NCBI RefSeq assembly: GCF_009765835.1
Contig: NZ_LMUS01000003.1
Coordinates: 1 to 64,000 of the forward strand
From: Granulicella sp. L56
GTDB lineage: Bacteria > Acidobacteriota > Terriglobia > Terriglobales > Acidobacteriaceae
Direction: 5' to 3'
DNA: 64,000 nt
Part shown: one piece after another, positions 1-7,716 of the stretch
Layout: each line of letters starts with the position of its first letter
How positions within the stretch are numbered: the first letter of the stretch is position 1
Program-made: the position numbers and the translations under genes
The notes under the pieces: model-generated
What the model was told of the DNA's origin: nothing
Databases searched by the model: none
What the model saw: the letters and a program-made list of their open reading frames with translations, nothing else

Positions 1-449
1 GCGGCGACCACCGAGACGATCTGAATGACGGTTTTGAGCTTGCCGATCTCGCTGGCCTGAATGGTGAAGCCTTCGGTCGCGGCGATCGAACGCAACCCGG
101 AGACGAGAAACTCTCGCCCTATGACCAGAACGGCGATCCACGGCGGAACGACGCGCGGATTGTAAGCGACCAAAATAATAAAGGCCGCGCTGACCATGAG
201 CTTATCGGCGAGCGGGTCAAGCAGCATTCCCGTCGTCGTGATCTGCTGGCGCCGCCGCGCGAGGTAGCCGTCGAGCCCGTCGGTAATGCTCGCCAAAATA
301 AAGACGATGGAGGCAATCACTTCCTGCTCGCCGCCACGCAGGCCCACGGCTCCATGACCACCCGTCCACGGAAAAGCGGGCGAGAGTATCCAGAGCAGAA
401 GGGGCACGCAGGCAACGCGGCTCATCGTGATGGAGTTGGGCAAATTCAT
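1..449 (-). CDS. pgsA: CDP-diacylglycerol-glycerol-3-phosphate 3-phosphatidyltransferase (3' end missing)
   Basis: Membrane enzyme of phospholipid synthesis that makes phosphatidylglycerol phosphate from CDP-diacylglycerol and glycerol 3-phosphate. The translated 149 residues begin MNLPNSITMSRVACVPLLLW, the usual PgsA amino end. They contain the complete CDP-alcohol phosphotransferase motif DGxxAR(x8)GxxxDxxxD at about residues 60-82, with all three aspartates and the glycine present. Hydrophobic segments flank the motif, as expected. The gene runs off the left edge, so the carboxyl end is not visible. The ATG is chosen because the alignment with the family begins there. The identification is firm; only the substrate alcohol (glycerol phosphate rather than inositol phosphate) rests on overall similarity. 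Confidence 0.9.
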   Translation of the reverse strand, partial: MNLPNSITMSRVACVPLLLWILSPAFPWTGGHGAVGLRGGEQEVIASIVFILASITDGLDGYLARRRQQITTTGMLLDPLADKLMVSAAFIILVAYNPRVVPPWIAVLVIGREFLVSGLRSIAATEGFTIQASEIGKLKTVIQIVSVVA

Positions 450-716
450 GCGCAGACGGTCGAAAACGGCGTGGGAGGATATACCGCCCAATGATAGTAA
501 TTCTGCCACATCGGGGATAGCAGCGGCGTAAAAGCCATGCAGACCTCTTATCTGGAAGACGACCCTCGCGGCGAAATTGTTGCCCCCTTTACCGATTCTT
601 CTTTAAATCTCAGCTCGCTTCGACAATAAATCTCCTGCATTCAACATCTCTCTCGTATTCCCCCTGAAATGCCGATAAAGAGACCGTACGCCACGACGGC
701 TCAAAGAGTGTCCCAA

Positions 717-2258
717 ATGTCGATTCAAAGCTTCGCCCTGAAGACGATCACCCTTATCGCATTGATATCTGTGTCTCTCCCGGCGGCGACGCAACAGCTT
801 TCGACCGACCAGACCACGAAGAATGAAGTCAAGACAGTCGCGACATCCCAGACAACAGCCGTCGCAACCAGTGTCGTCCTCACGATCTCTACAGCGTCTA
901 CGATCTCCTATGGCGAGGACGTTGGCGGCTACGCGCTGGTCAGCTCCAGCGATGGCACCCCCTTATCGGGGACAGTGACGTTTTACGACGGTGCAACAAA
1001 CATCTGCACGATACCGGTGACCCAGACGACAAGCTGCCCTGCCGGTGCCGGAACCGGATTTGTAGCCAGAACCCACATGCTGACGGCGGCATATTCCGGA
1101 GACTCCAACCATCTACGCTCAACTTCGAATGGTGTGCCGGTCGTGGTCTTACCCGACGTAACGACGCTAAGCCTGACCAGTTCCATGAATCCGGCAAGCT
1201 ATGGGAACAACGTGGCGTTGACTGCCACCGCACGAGGAAACCATGCAGTTCCTTCAGGACAGATCGAATTTCTCGATGGAACAAATCTCATTGCAACCGC
1301 CACGCTGAACCCGTCCGGCACAGTGTCGATAACACAATCTGCATTAGCGTTGGGGACACACCCAATAACGGCCAGATATACGGCAACCCAGAACTTCGGA
1401 GCCGCCGCGAGCACCATTCTCAACCAGGTCATTCAGCCTTCAACGGGAATGGCGACAGCAACGACTCTGGCTTCCAACGTAAACCCTGTAGCAACGGGAC
1501 AGAGCGTGACCTTCACCGCCGATGTCGCGACCGTGGGGCAAACGCTTGTGCCTACCGGGACTGTGACATTTCTGGATGGAAGTACGGTCCTGGGGATGGC
1601 GCCTCTAAACGGCTCTGGGCTGGCCACCTTAACCACCTCTTCCCTCGCGTCCGGCAGCCATACGATATCGGCTAACTATGTGGGTTCCAGCATTACCGCG
1701 GCAAGTTCATCCACTCCATTGACAGAGACAGTGAACGGCACCTCGTCGTCAGCCCCTTTTACGTTGACCGTAGCAGGCACACCAACCGTCATGACAGGAC
1801 AAGGCGTGAATCTCGTGATTACCGTAGCGCCGCGAGTCGGCACCATTCAGCCGGTGCAACTCTCATGCGGCGGACTACCGGCAGAGTCTGCCTGCACCTT
1901 TGGCAGCACGACACTTCCCACAAACGGCGGCACCACCAGCCTGCAGATCAGCACCATGGCCCCGCATAGCTGCGAATCGGATACACCGTACTCGCAAAAC
2001 GCAGGGATACCCTTCGCTGGCCCTGCACTTGCTGGTTTGATGCTGTTCTTTCTTCCGCGCCGCCGACGTAAATCGATGAAGAACCTGCTGATGGTTCTGG
2101 TCGCAATCTGCGGCATCGCGTCGCTCATGGGCTGCGGAAACTGCAGCGATCTGGGAACGCGCCCCGGCGACTATACCATTCAGATCGTCGGCACCTCAAC
2201 GGGAGCCGCTACCAGTAAAGTCGTCACGAAGATCACGCTGCATGTAACCGTCCCGTAG
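717..2258 (+). CDS. Exported Ig-like domain repeat protein
   Basis: Predicted surface or secreted protein of 513 residues. It starts with a signal peptide (MSIQSFALKTITLIALISVS, cleavage likely after SLPAA). Three or four bacterial Ig-like (Big_3 type) repeats follow, each with the pattern SGTVTFYDG / PSGQIEFLDG / PTGTVTFLDG and a closing SxxxAxYxG strand. Near the carboxyl end are a hydrophobic stretch and a basic cluster (FFLPRRRRK), then a second hydrophobic stretch with a cysteine pair (MGCGNCSDLG), then a TYTIQ/VTKITLHVTV beta segment. This ending recurs in acidobacterial Ig-like proteins (family knowledge). An in-frame ATG at 669 would add 16 residues before the signal peptide; 717 is preferred because the signal peptide then starts normally. 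Function is unknown, probably adhesion or surface structure. The 3' end is 3 nt from convergent gdhA. Confidence 0.75.
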   Translation: MSIQSFALKTITLIALISVSLPAATQQLSTDQTTKNEVKTVATSQTTAVATSVVLTISTASTISYGEDVGGYALVSSSDGTPLSGTVTFYDGATNICTIPVTQTTSCPAGAGTGFVARTHMLTAAYSGDSNHLRSTSNGVPVVVLPDVTTLSLTSSMNPASYGNNVALTATARGNHAVPSGQIEFLDGTNLIATATLNPSGTVSITQSALALGTHPITARYTATQNFGAAASTILNQVIQPSTGMATATTLASNVNPVATGQSVTFTADVATVGQTLVPTGTVTFLDGSTVLGMAPLNGSGLATLTTSSLASGSHTISANYVGSSITAASSSTPLTETVNGTSSSAPFTLTVAGTPTVMTGQGVNLVITVAPRVGTIQPVQLSCGGLPAESACTFGSTTLPTNGGTTSLQISTMAPHSCESDTPYSQNAGIPFAGPALAGLMLFFLPRRRRKSMKNLLMVLVAICGIASLMGCGNCSDLGTRPGDYTIQIVGTSTGAATSKVVTKITLHVTVP

Positions 2259-2261
2259 CGC

Positions 2262-3527
2262 CTATGCGTACATACCGCGCTGCTTGGTCGTATAGGCCAC
2301 GCGGTCGATGGCCAGCATATAGGCAGCGATGCGGTTGTTGACGTTGTGGGCCTTCGCATAGGCAAGTACGTCCTGAAAGCTGTCGGCCATAATGCGGTCG
2401 AGCCGCTGGTTCACCTCGGTCTCGGTCCAGAAATAGCCCATCCGGTCCTGCACCCACTCGAAGTAGCTGGTCGTGACACCGCCAGCGTTCGCGAGAATGT
2501 CGGGAATCACGAAAATACGCTTGTCGGCGAGGATGTCATCGGCAAGCGTCGTCGTCGGCCCATTCGCACCTTCGCAGAGGATGCGGCAGCGCAGCTTGTC
2601 TGTATTCCTGCTGGTGATGACGTTCTCTGTCGCCGCTGGAATAAGGATCTCGCAGGCATAGGTCAGCAGCTCATCCTTGTCTGCCGCCTCCGCTTCGGCA
2701 AAGCCGTTGATAGTGCCCGCGCGCTGGCGGTGCTCAATCAGCGCAACGATATCGATTCCGTTCGCGTTATAAAGTCCGCCATCGTATTCAGCGATGCCGA
2801 TGATCTTGTAGCCCTTCGCCGCAAGAATGGCCGCCGCATTGGAGCCGACGTTGCCAAATCCCTGCACGATCACCCTGCAATCCTCGACAGACATGCCAAG
2901 ATGTTTCAACGCCTCATCGCATACGACGGAGATGCCTCGCCCCGTAGCCTCGCGCCGCCCGCGAGAGCCGCCGATATTGACCGGCTTGCCCGTCACAACC
3001 GCGGTGCAGGTCTGCCGCGTGTGCATCGAATAGGTATCCATAATCCACGCCATCGTCTGCTCGTTGGTGCCCACGTCGGGGGCGGGAACATCCTTCTCCG
3101 GGCCGATGAACTCTATCAGCTCGGCGGTGTAGCGCCGGGTCATCCGCTCCAACTCTCCCTGCGACATCTTTCTAGGGTCGCAGATGATGCCGCCCTTGGC
3201 TCCGCCAAACGGAATATTGACCACAGCACACTTCCAGGTCATCCAACTGGCCAGCGCTCGCACCTCGTCGAGCGAGACATTAGGCGCATAGCGAACACCA
3301 CCCTTGCCGGGGCCGCGCGCAATCGAGTGCTGAACGCGGTAGCCCGTGAAGACCTCAATCGATCCGTCGTCCATGCCTACGGGGATGTAAACCGTGATCT
3401 CGCGAACCGGCAAGCGCAGCACCTTCATAATGCCAGCATCAAGATTGAGCTTTGTAGCGGCAATATCGAATCGAGCGGCTTGCGCCTCCCACGGGTTGGT
3501 CTCCTGCTCGATAGTAAGCGTCTGCAT
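2262..3527 (-). CDS. gdhA: Glutamate dehydrogenase (Glu/Leu/Phe/Val family)
   Basis: NAD(P)-dependent oxidative deamination of glutamate to 2-oxoglutarate, or the reverse, linking nitrogen assimilation to the TCA cycle. The 421-residue protein has the ELFV dehydrogenase dimerisation domain with GPGKGGVRY (about 72-80) and the catalytic lysine in PFGGAKGG (K111). A Rossmann domain follows with the dinucleotide loop [14 protein letters not shown]. Length fits the hexameric family. An upstream ATG (3575) is possible, but the ATG at 3527 has a GGAGAGGA ribosome site 8 nt before it and starts at the family's usual position. The gene is divergent from trpE. It is closest to catabolic-type GDH; leucine dehydrogenase is excluded by length and the GGAKGG context, but cofactor preference cannot be read. 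Confidence 0.93.
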   Translation of the reverse strand: MQTLTIEQETNPWEAQAARFDIAATKLNLDAGIMKVLRLPVREITVYIPVGMDDGSIEVFTGYRVQHSIARGPGKGGVRYAPNVSLDEVRALASWMTWKCAVVNIPFGGAKGGIICDPRKMSQGELERMTRRYTAELIEFIGPEKDVPAPDVGTNEQTMAWIMDTYSMHTRQTCTAVVTGKPVNIGGSRGRREATGRGISVVCDEALKHLGMSVEDCRVIVQGFGNVGSNAAAILAAKGYKIIGIAEYDGGLYNANGIDIVALIEHRQRAGTINGFAEAEAADKDELLTYACEILIPAATENVITSRNTDKLRCRILCEGANGPTTTLADDILADKRIFVIPDILANAGGVTTSYFEWVQDRMGYFWTETEVNQRLDRIMADSFQDVLAYAKAHNVNNRIAAYMLAIDRVAYTTKQRGMYA

Positions 3528-3683
3528 GGCCGTAATCCTCTCCTTGGTTGGCAATCTCAGCGTTGCTCCAGCCAAACCCCGAGGAGTATAGGCTTAGCCG
3601 CTGAAATTGTGCAATCCAACCAATAGTTAGACGCAGACCAGCGGCAAACAAGAAAATCGGCCGCAGTTATGATGGAGGCAGCC

Positions 3684-5198
3684 ATGCCGATTGCCGATAC
3701 CAATTCCCTACCCTCTGCCAGCGACTTTCTAAAGCTGAGCCGCAAGCACTCGCTCGTGCCCGTCTACCGCACAGTAACGGCAGACCTCGAAACGCCGGTG
3801 TCGGCCTTTCTGCGCATCGCAGCCGAGGAGCCGGAGGCATTCCTGCTCGAATCGGTCGAAGGCGGCAAACACGTTGGCCGTTACACCTTCATCGGCATCC
3901 AGCCCTATAAAAAGATCGTCTCGCGCGGCACGCACATCACCGTACAAGAAGGTCGCCGCCAGCGCACCTTTACCGGCGACATCTTTCAGGAGCTAAAGGA
4001 CGCGCTCAGCGGCCATATCCCGGCAAAGCTTCCCGGCCTTCCGCCCTTCACCGCAGGCGCAGTAGGTTTTTTCGCCTACGACGTCGTGCGCCAGATCGAA
4101 AAACTGCCCTCGCTCGCCAAAGACGACCTCGGCGTTCCCGACGCCTGCCTCATGTTCTTCGATCAGGTGCTCGCCTTCGACCACGTGAAGAAAGAGATTC
4201 ACCTGATCGCGACGGTAGACCTCACACGCGAGGCCCGCGATGGCGCCTACCAGCGAGCAGTCCGTCGCTTGAACCGAATGGAACGGAGCCTCGCAAACGC
4301 GCTCCCCACAAAGCGTAAAAAGAAGCCTGCCGGAAAGTTTGTCCTGAGCCCACAGACATCGAAGGCCGCCTTCATCAAGTCCGTCAACAAGACCAAGGAG
4401 TACATCGCCTCAGGCGACGTCTTCCAATGCGTTCTGTCGCAGCGCTTCGACTGCGTGCCAGGAGTCGATGCCTTCGAGGTCTACCGTGCGCTCCGCATCG
4501 TAAATCCATCGCCCTACATGTACTTCTTGCGCTTTGGCATGGATGCCAAACCCGGCAAGAAGCCAACCGCAGCGCACATCGTAGGCTCTTCGCCTGAGTT
4601 GCTGGTGCGCGTGCACGGCCGCGAGGTCGAGTACCGCCCCATCGCCGGAACCCGTCCCCGCAGCGCCGACGAGGCCGAGGACGACGCCTTCGAAGCCGAC
4701 CTTCGCTCCGACACCAAAGAGGTCGCCGAGCATATCATGCTGGTCGATCTTGGGCGCAACGACGTGGGCCGCGTCAGCGAGTACGGCTCCGTCAAAGTAA
4801 AAGACCTGATGTACGTGGAGAAGTACAGCCACGTCATGCACCTCGTCAGCACGCTCGAAGGAAAACTGAAGCCGGAGCTTGCGCCCATCGACGCCTTCCG
4901 TTCCTGCTTCCCCGCCGGAACCCTCAGCGGAGCGCCGAAGATCCGCGCCATGGAGATCATCGAAGAACTGGAACCCACACGGCGCGGCGTCTACGGCGGC
5001 AGCATCCTCTACGCCGACTTCAACGGCAACCTCGACTCCTGCATCGCCATCCGCACGCTCTACATGAACGGAGAGCAGGGGCACATTCAGGCCGGAGCCG
5101 GAATTGTCGCCGACTCCGTTCCTGAAAAAGAATTTGAGGAGTGCCGCAACAAGGCACAAGCAGTGGTTCGTGCGATCGAACGCGCCCGAAAAAGCTAA
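3684..5198 (+). CDS. trpE: Anthranilate synthase component I
   Basis: Converts chorismate to anthranilate using ammonia from the TrpG subunit, the first committed step of tryptophan synthesis. The 504-residue protein has the anthranilate synthase N-terminal domain (around residues 15-160), then the chorismate-binding domain with GDVFQCVLSQRF, IVGSSPELLVR, PIAGTRPR, LVDLGRNDVGR, FPAGTLSGAPKIRAMEII and a GAGIVADS-type ending. All are core signatures of the TrpE/PabB superfamily. The ATG at 3684 is preferred over 3669 because GGAGG lies 5 nt upstream. No other trp gene is adjacent; the likely glutaminase partner is about 27 kb away (32334-32909). TrpE is favoured over PabB by length and by the amino domain. 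Confidence 0.93.
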   Translation: MPIADTNSLPSASDFLKLSRKHSLVPVYRTVTADLETPVSAFLRIAAEEPEAFLLESVEGGKHVGRYTFIGIQPYKKIVSRGTHITVQEGRRQRTFTGDIFQELKDALSGHIPAKLPGLPPFTAGAVGFFAYDVVRQIEKLPSLAKDDLGVPDACLMFFDQVLAFDHVKKEIHLIATVDLTREARDGAYQRAVRRLNRMERSLANALPTKRKKKPAGKFVLSPQTSKAAFIKSVNKTKEYIASGDVFQCVLSQRFDCVPGVDAFEVYRALRIVNPSPYMYFLRFGMDAKPGKKPTAAHIVGSSPELLVRVHGREVEYRPIAGTRPRSADEAEDDAFEADLRSDTKEVAEHIMLVDLGRNDVGRVSEYGSVKVKDLMYVEKYSHVMHLVSTLEGKLKPELAPIDAFRSCFPAGTLSGAPKIRAMEIIEELEPTRRGVYGGSILYADFNGNLDSCIAIRTLYMNGEQGHIQAGAGIVADSVPEKEFEECRNKAQAVVRAIERARKS

Positions 5199-5431
5199 TC
5201 CTCTTCCCTTTCGTGATGCAGCGCCCACCAGACGCCGCCAATAATCTGCGCTGCTCCAATGGCACGCGTCAAATTCGGTTTGTCGTGGAGCTTATGCATC
5301 ATGTCTCGCCAGACCTTGGGGCCATGCTCCCAGGCCAAAGCATCATGACGAGGACAAACGACAGCCATGACGCCATCTCCAATCAGGGCCATGGCAGTGA
5401 AGTGTTTCCAGCGTTTTGGTGTAAGCAGCAT
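5195..5431 (-). CDS. Small conserved-looking protein of unknown function
   Basis: A 78-residue product starting MLLTPKRWKHF and containing a hydrophobic stretch near residues 12-22 (MALIGDGVMAVV), a central WEHGPKVWRDMM helix and a second hydrophobic stretch (AIGAAQIIGGVWWAL). It could be a small two-helix membrane-associated protein. The start is chosen at 5431 because the minus strand has GAGGTGA about 6 nt before it; an ATG at 5461 would add 10 residues. Its stop codon overlaps the trpE stop in convergent orientation. I do not recognise a named family. Composition and a good ribosome site argue that it is real, but no function can be assigned. Confidence 0.5.
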   Translation of the reverse strand: MLLTPKRWKHFTAMALIGDGVMAVVCPRHDALAWEHGPKVWRDMMHKLHDKPNLTRAIGAAQIIGGVWWALHHEREED

Positions 5432-5452
5432 TCGAATCACCTCTGCGGTTAG

Positions 5453-6151
5453 ATGTTGCATCGCAACCGCTTGTTGTCCGGATTCTGGATTCGGCTCAAG
5501 GCTGGTAAAGGTAAACTCATCTTCGTGGACTCTTCGTACACGCTGAAGCAGCGCATCGCCCTCGCTATCGTGCCACGCCTTGCGAGCGCCATCATCTGCT
5601 GCCTCGGCGTCACTCTGCGTTATGAAGACGTCTGTGACCCCGACACCCTGCCCGGCTACGACACCGCGCCGCCCGCCGTCTATGCCTTCTGGCACCGCTG
5701 CCTGCTTGCCTCGGCATGGCGATTCCGCAACCACGGCGTCACCATCCTCATCAGCCGCAGCTTCGATGGCGAACTAATCGCCCGCACCGTCGAGCGTCTC
5801 GGCTTCATCGCCATCCGCGGCTCCAGCTCCCGCGACGGAGCCGCCGGTCTGCGCAACCTGCAACGCGCTTACGTTGCCGGACACTACTGCGCCATCACCG
5901 CCGACGGCCCTCGAGGCCCCGCACAGATCGCCAAACCCGGCGTCGTCCAACTAGCCAAGCTAGTCGACAGCACCGTCGGAGCCTTCTACGTTCATCCCCA
6001 CAGCGCCTGGCATGCCAACTCCTGGGACCGCTTCCTCATCCCGAAGCCCTTCTCCCGAGTCACCGTAGCCTGGACCGCCCAGGTCCCCGCCGACCAAACC
6101 GCCGTCCAAACCGCCCTCGACCACTCCGTAGAACTAGCCCAATCCAGTTAA
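5453..6151 (+). CDS. DUF374 lysophospholipid acyltransferase-like protein
   Basis: Member of the LPLAT superfamily (DUF374 branch), thought to transfer acyl chains to phospholipid or lipid A precursors at the inner membrane. The 232-residue sequence has a hydrophobic amino segment ([19 protein letters not shown]), then [13 protein letters not shown] (catalytic-histidine region), [29 protein letters not shown], and [21 protein letters not shown], the family's substrate-binding block. The start is uncertain: a GTG at 5525 would remove about 24 non-conserved residues. It is followed within 35 nt by a palindromic repeat and then queA. The exact acyl acceptor is unknown. Family assignment is good; physiological role is inference. 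Confidence 0.8.
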   Translation: MLHRNRLLSGFWIRLKAGKGKLIFVDSSYTLKQRIALAIVPRLASAIICCLGVTLRYEDVCDPDTLPGYDTAPPAVYAFWHRCLLASAWRFRNHGVTILISRSFDGELIARTVERLGFIAIRGSSSRDGAAGLRNLQRAYVAGHYCAITADGPRGPAQIAKPGVVQLAKLVDSTVGAFYVHPHSAWHANSWDRFLIPKPFSRVTVAWTAQVPADQTAVQTALDHSVELAQSS

Positions 6152-6153
6152 TC

Positions 6154-6186
6154 CGGGTGCCCCATGTCCGGATTCTCGGACATGGG
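6154..6186 (+). repeat. CGGGTGCCCC-headed palindromic repeat, copy 1 (intergenic)
   Basis: The element starts CGGGTGCCC and then forms a perfect 10-bp stem CCCATGTCCG (6161-6170) / CGGACATGGG (6177-6186) around the loop GATTCT. It lies between the acyltransferase gene and queA. The same architecture, with the same loop in one case, appears at 8916-8947, 19091-19124 and 51661-51692. This resembles a REP-type dispersed repeat; no transposase is nearby. Confidence 0.8.
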
Positions 6187-6233
6187 TGATAGCGCCTAAC
6201 ATTACCGATCTTGCAGTAACTAAAATAAAGCCA

Positions 6234-7337
6234 GTGCGTGTAACCGACTTCCATTTCGACCTCCCCGAAGAGCTCATCGCCCAATCGCCTCCACCGGTTC
6301 GCGGCACCAGCCGTATGCTCCGTCTCGACCGCCGCACCGGCGAATACAGCGACGACTTCTTCCGCAACCTCCCCGAAATCCTTCGCCCCGGCGACCTGCT
6401 CATCCTCAACGACAGCCGCGTCATCCCCGCGCGCCTCTACGCCACCCGCACCGGTCTCCACACCCCGCAAAGTTCTCCCAATCCCAGCGGACGCATCGAA
6501 GTCCTCCTCACCCAGCACCTCGGCGGCGAAGACTGGTCGGCCCTCGTCCGCCCCAGCCGCAAGGTCCAGCCCGGCGAGCATCTCCACTTCCACGACGCCA
6601 ACGAAACCAAGCCACTCCTCACCGCCGAGATCCTCACCGCCGGAGAGTTCGGCGAACGCACCCTGCGCTTCGCCCCCACGTCAGACTTTCAAGCCGTCCT
6701 CGAAAAGATCGGCCACATGCCGCTGCCGCCCTACATCCACCGCAGCGACACCTCCGAAGACCGCGACCGCTACCAGACCGTCTTCTCCCACGAACCCGGC
6801 AGTGCAGCCGCCCCCACCGCCGGACTCCACTTCACACCGGAGATCCTCGAGCAACTTAAACAAAACGGCATCCAGATCGAGACCATCACCCTCCACGTAG
6901 GCCTCGGAACCTTCCAGCCCGTCCGTGCCGAAAATCTTGCCGACATCCATCTCCACGCCGAGCACTACACCCTCCCCGCCGCCACCGCCACAGCCATCAA
7001 CGCGGCGCTGGCAGAGGGCCGCCGCATCATCGCCGCCGGAACCACCACCACCCGCACGCTCGAACACTGCGCACAACTGGCCAACACCGATCCCTTCGAG
7101 CCGCACACCGGACTTCGCCTTCATCCTCACTCCGGCTCCACCGAAATCTTCATCAGCCCCGGCCACAAATTCCGCGTCGTCAGTGGCCTGCTCACCAACT
7201 TCCACCTGCCGCAGTCCACGCTGCTGATGCTGGTAAGCGCCTTCGCCGGAAGAGAACAAGTCCTCGCCGCCTACGCCCACGCCGTCCGCGAGCGCTACCG
7301 CTTCTTCTCCTACGGCGACTGCATGTTGCTCCTCTAG
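6234..7337 (+). CDS. queA: S-adenosylmethionine:tRNA ribosyltransferase-isomerase
   Basis: Transfers and isomerises the ribosyl group of S-adenosylmethionine onto 7-aminomethyl-7-deazaguanine in tRNA to give epoxyqueuosine, in the cytoplasm. The 367-residue protein begins [19 protein letters not shown], matching the family start M-R-V-x-D-F. It continues with [23 protein letters not shown]-type blocks, [64 protein letters not shown] and [21 protein letters not shown], the full set of QueA signatures. The GTG at 6234 is chosen on homology; a GTG at 6186 would add 16 non-family residues and fall in the repeat. No other queuosine genes are adjacent. Confidence 0.93.
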   Translation: MRVTDFHFDLPEELIAQSPPPVRGTSRMLRLDRRTGEYSDDFFRNLPEILRPGDLLILNDSRVIPARLYATRTGLHTPQSSPNPSGRIEVLLTQHLGGEDWSALVRPSRKVQPGEHLHFHDANETKPLLTAEILTAGEFGERTLRFAPTSDFQAVLEKIGHMPLPPYIHRSDTSEDRDRYQTVFSHEPGSAAAPTAGLHFTPEILEQLKQNGIQIETITLHVGLGTFQPVRAENLADIHLHAEHYTLPAATATAINAALAEGRRIIAAGTTTTRTLEHCAQLANTDPFEPHTGLRLHPHSGSTEIFISPGHKFRVVSGLLTNFHLPQSTLLMLVSAFAGREQVLAAYAHAVRERYRFFSYGDCMLLL

Positions 7338-7376
7338 AAAATCAATTCATCTACTTAGCCCTATAATCATCAGCCA

Positions 7377-7655
7377 GTGATCGAAAAGTATGAATCCAGA
7401 CGAATCCGCGTCCAAATACGTCACGTCCTCTTGGATGTTTGGGATCCTATTGGAGTAAAAAACGTTTCGCATGCTCAAGATGAATATGACAGTTACATAG
7501 GAAGACTTTACGAACTGCTGGTAAGTAAATCTTCAGATGCAACGCTGATCGATTATCTTTTTGGGGTTGTCCACGACGAGATGGGACTGGGCGCTGCAAG
7601 AAAATCTGACATGGCGAGTACTGTGGAAGCGCTTCGACGAATTCAACTGCCATAG
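7377..7655 (+). CDS. Small hypothetical protein (DPIGV / DEYDSY motif)
   Basis: A 92-residue acidic protein with a GTG start. Visible motifs are VLLDVWDPIGV near the amino end, then QDEYDSYIGRLYELL in the middle and LIDYLFGVVHDEMGL towards the end. I have seen this arrangement in small stand-alone proteins across several phyla, somewhat like DUF1871, but no function is established to my knowledge. It lies between queA and polA with its own spacing on both sides (39 and 61 nt), so it need not be co-transcribed. It is more AT-rich than its neighbours, which could reflect later acquisition. Reality of the gene is likely; role unknown. Confidence 0.6.
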   Translation: MIEKYESRRIRVQIRHVLLDVWDPIGVKNVSHAQDEYDSYIGRLYELLVSKSSDATLIDYLFGVVHDEMGLGAARKSDMASTVEALRRIQLP

Positions 7656-7716
7656 ATTGAACTGACTGCTGCAGTCCGTGGTCGTATTTACGCCAACGCG
7701 CTACCATCAAACCACC

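Noticed and set aside
2346-3626. 426-codon plus-strand open frame opposite gdhA
   Set aside because: Antisense of a fully convincing glutamate dehydrogenase; arginine/histidine-rich translation with no domain.
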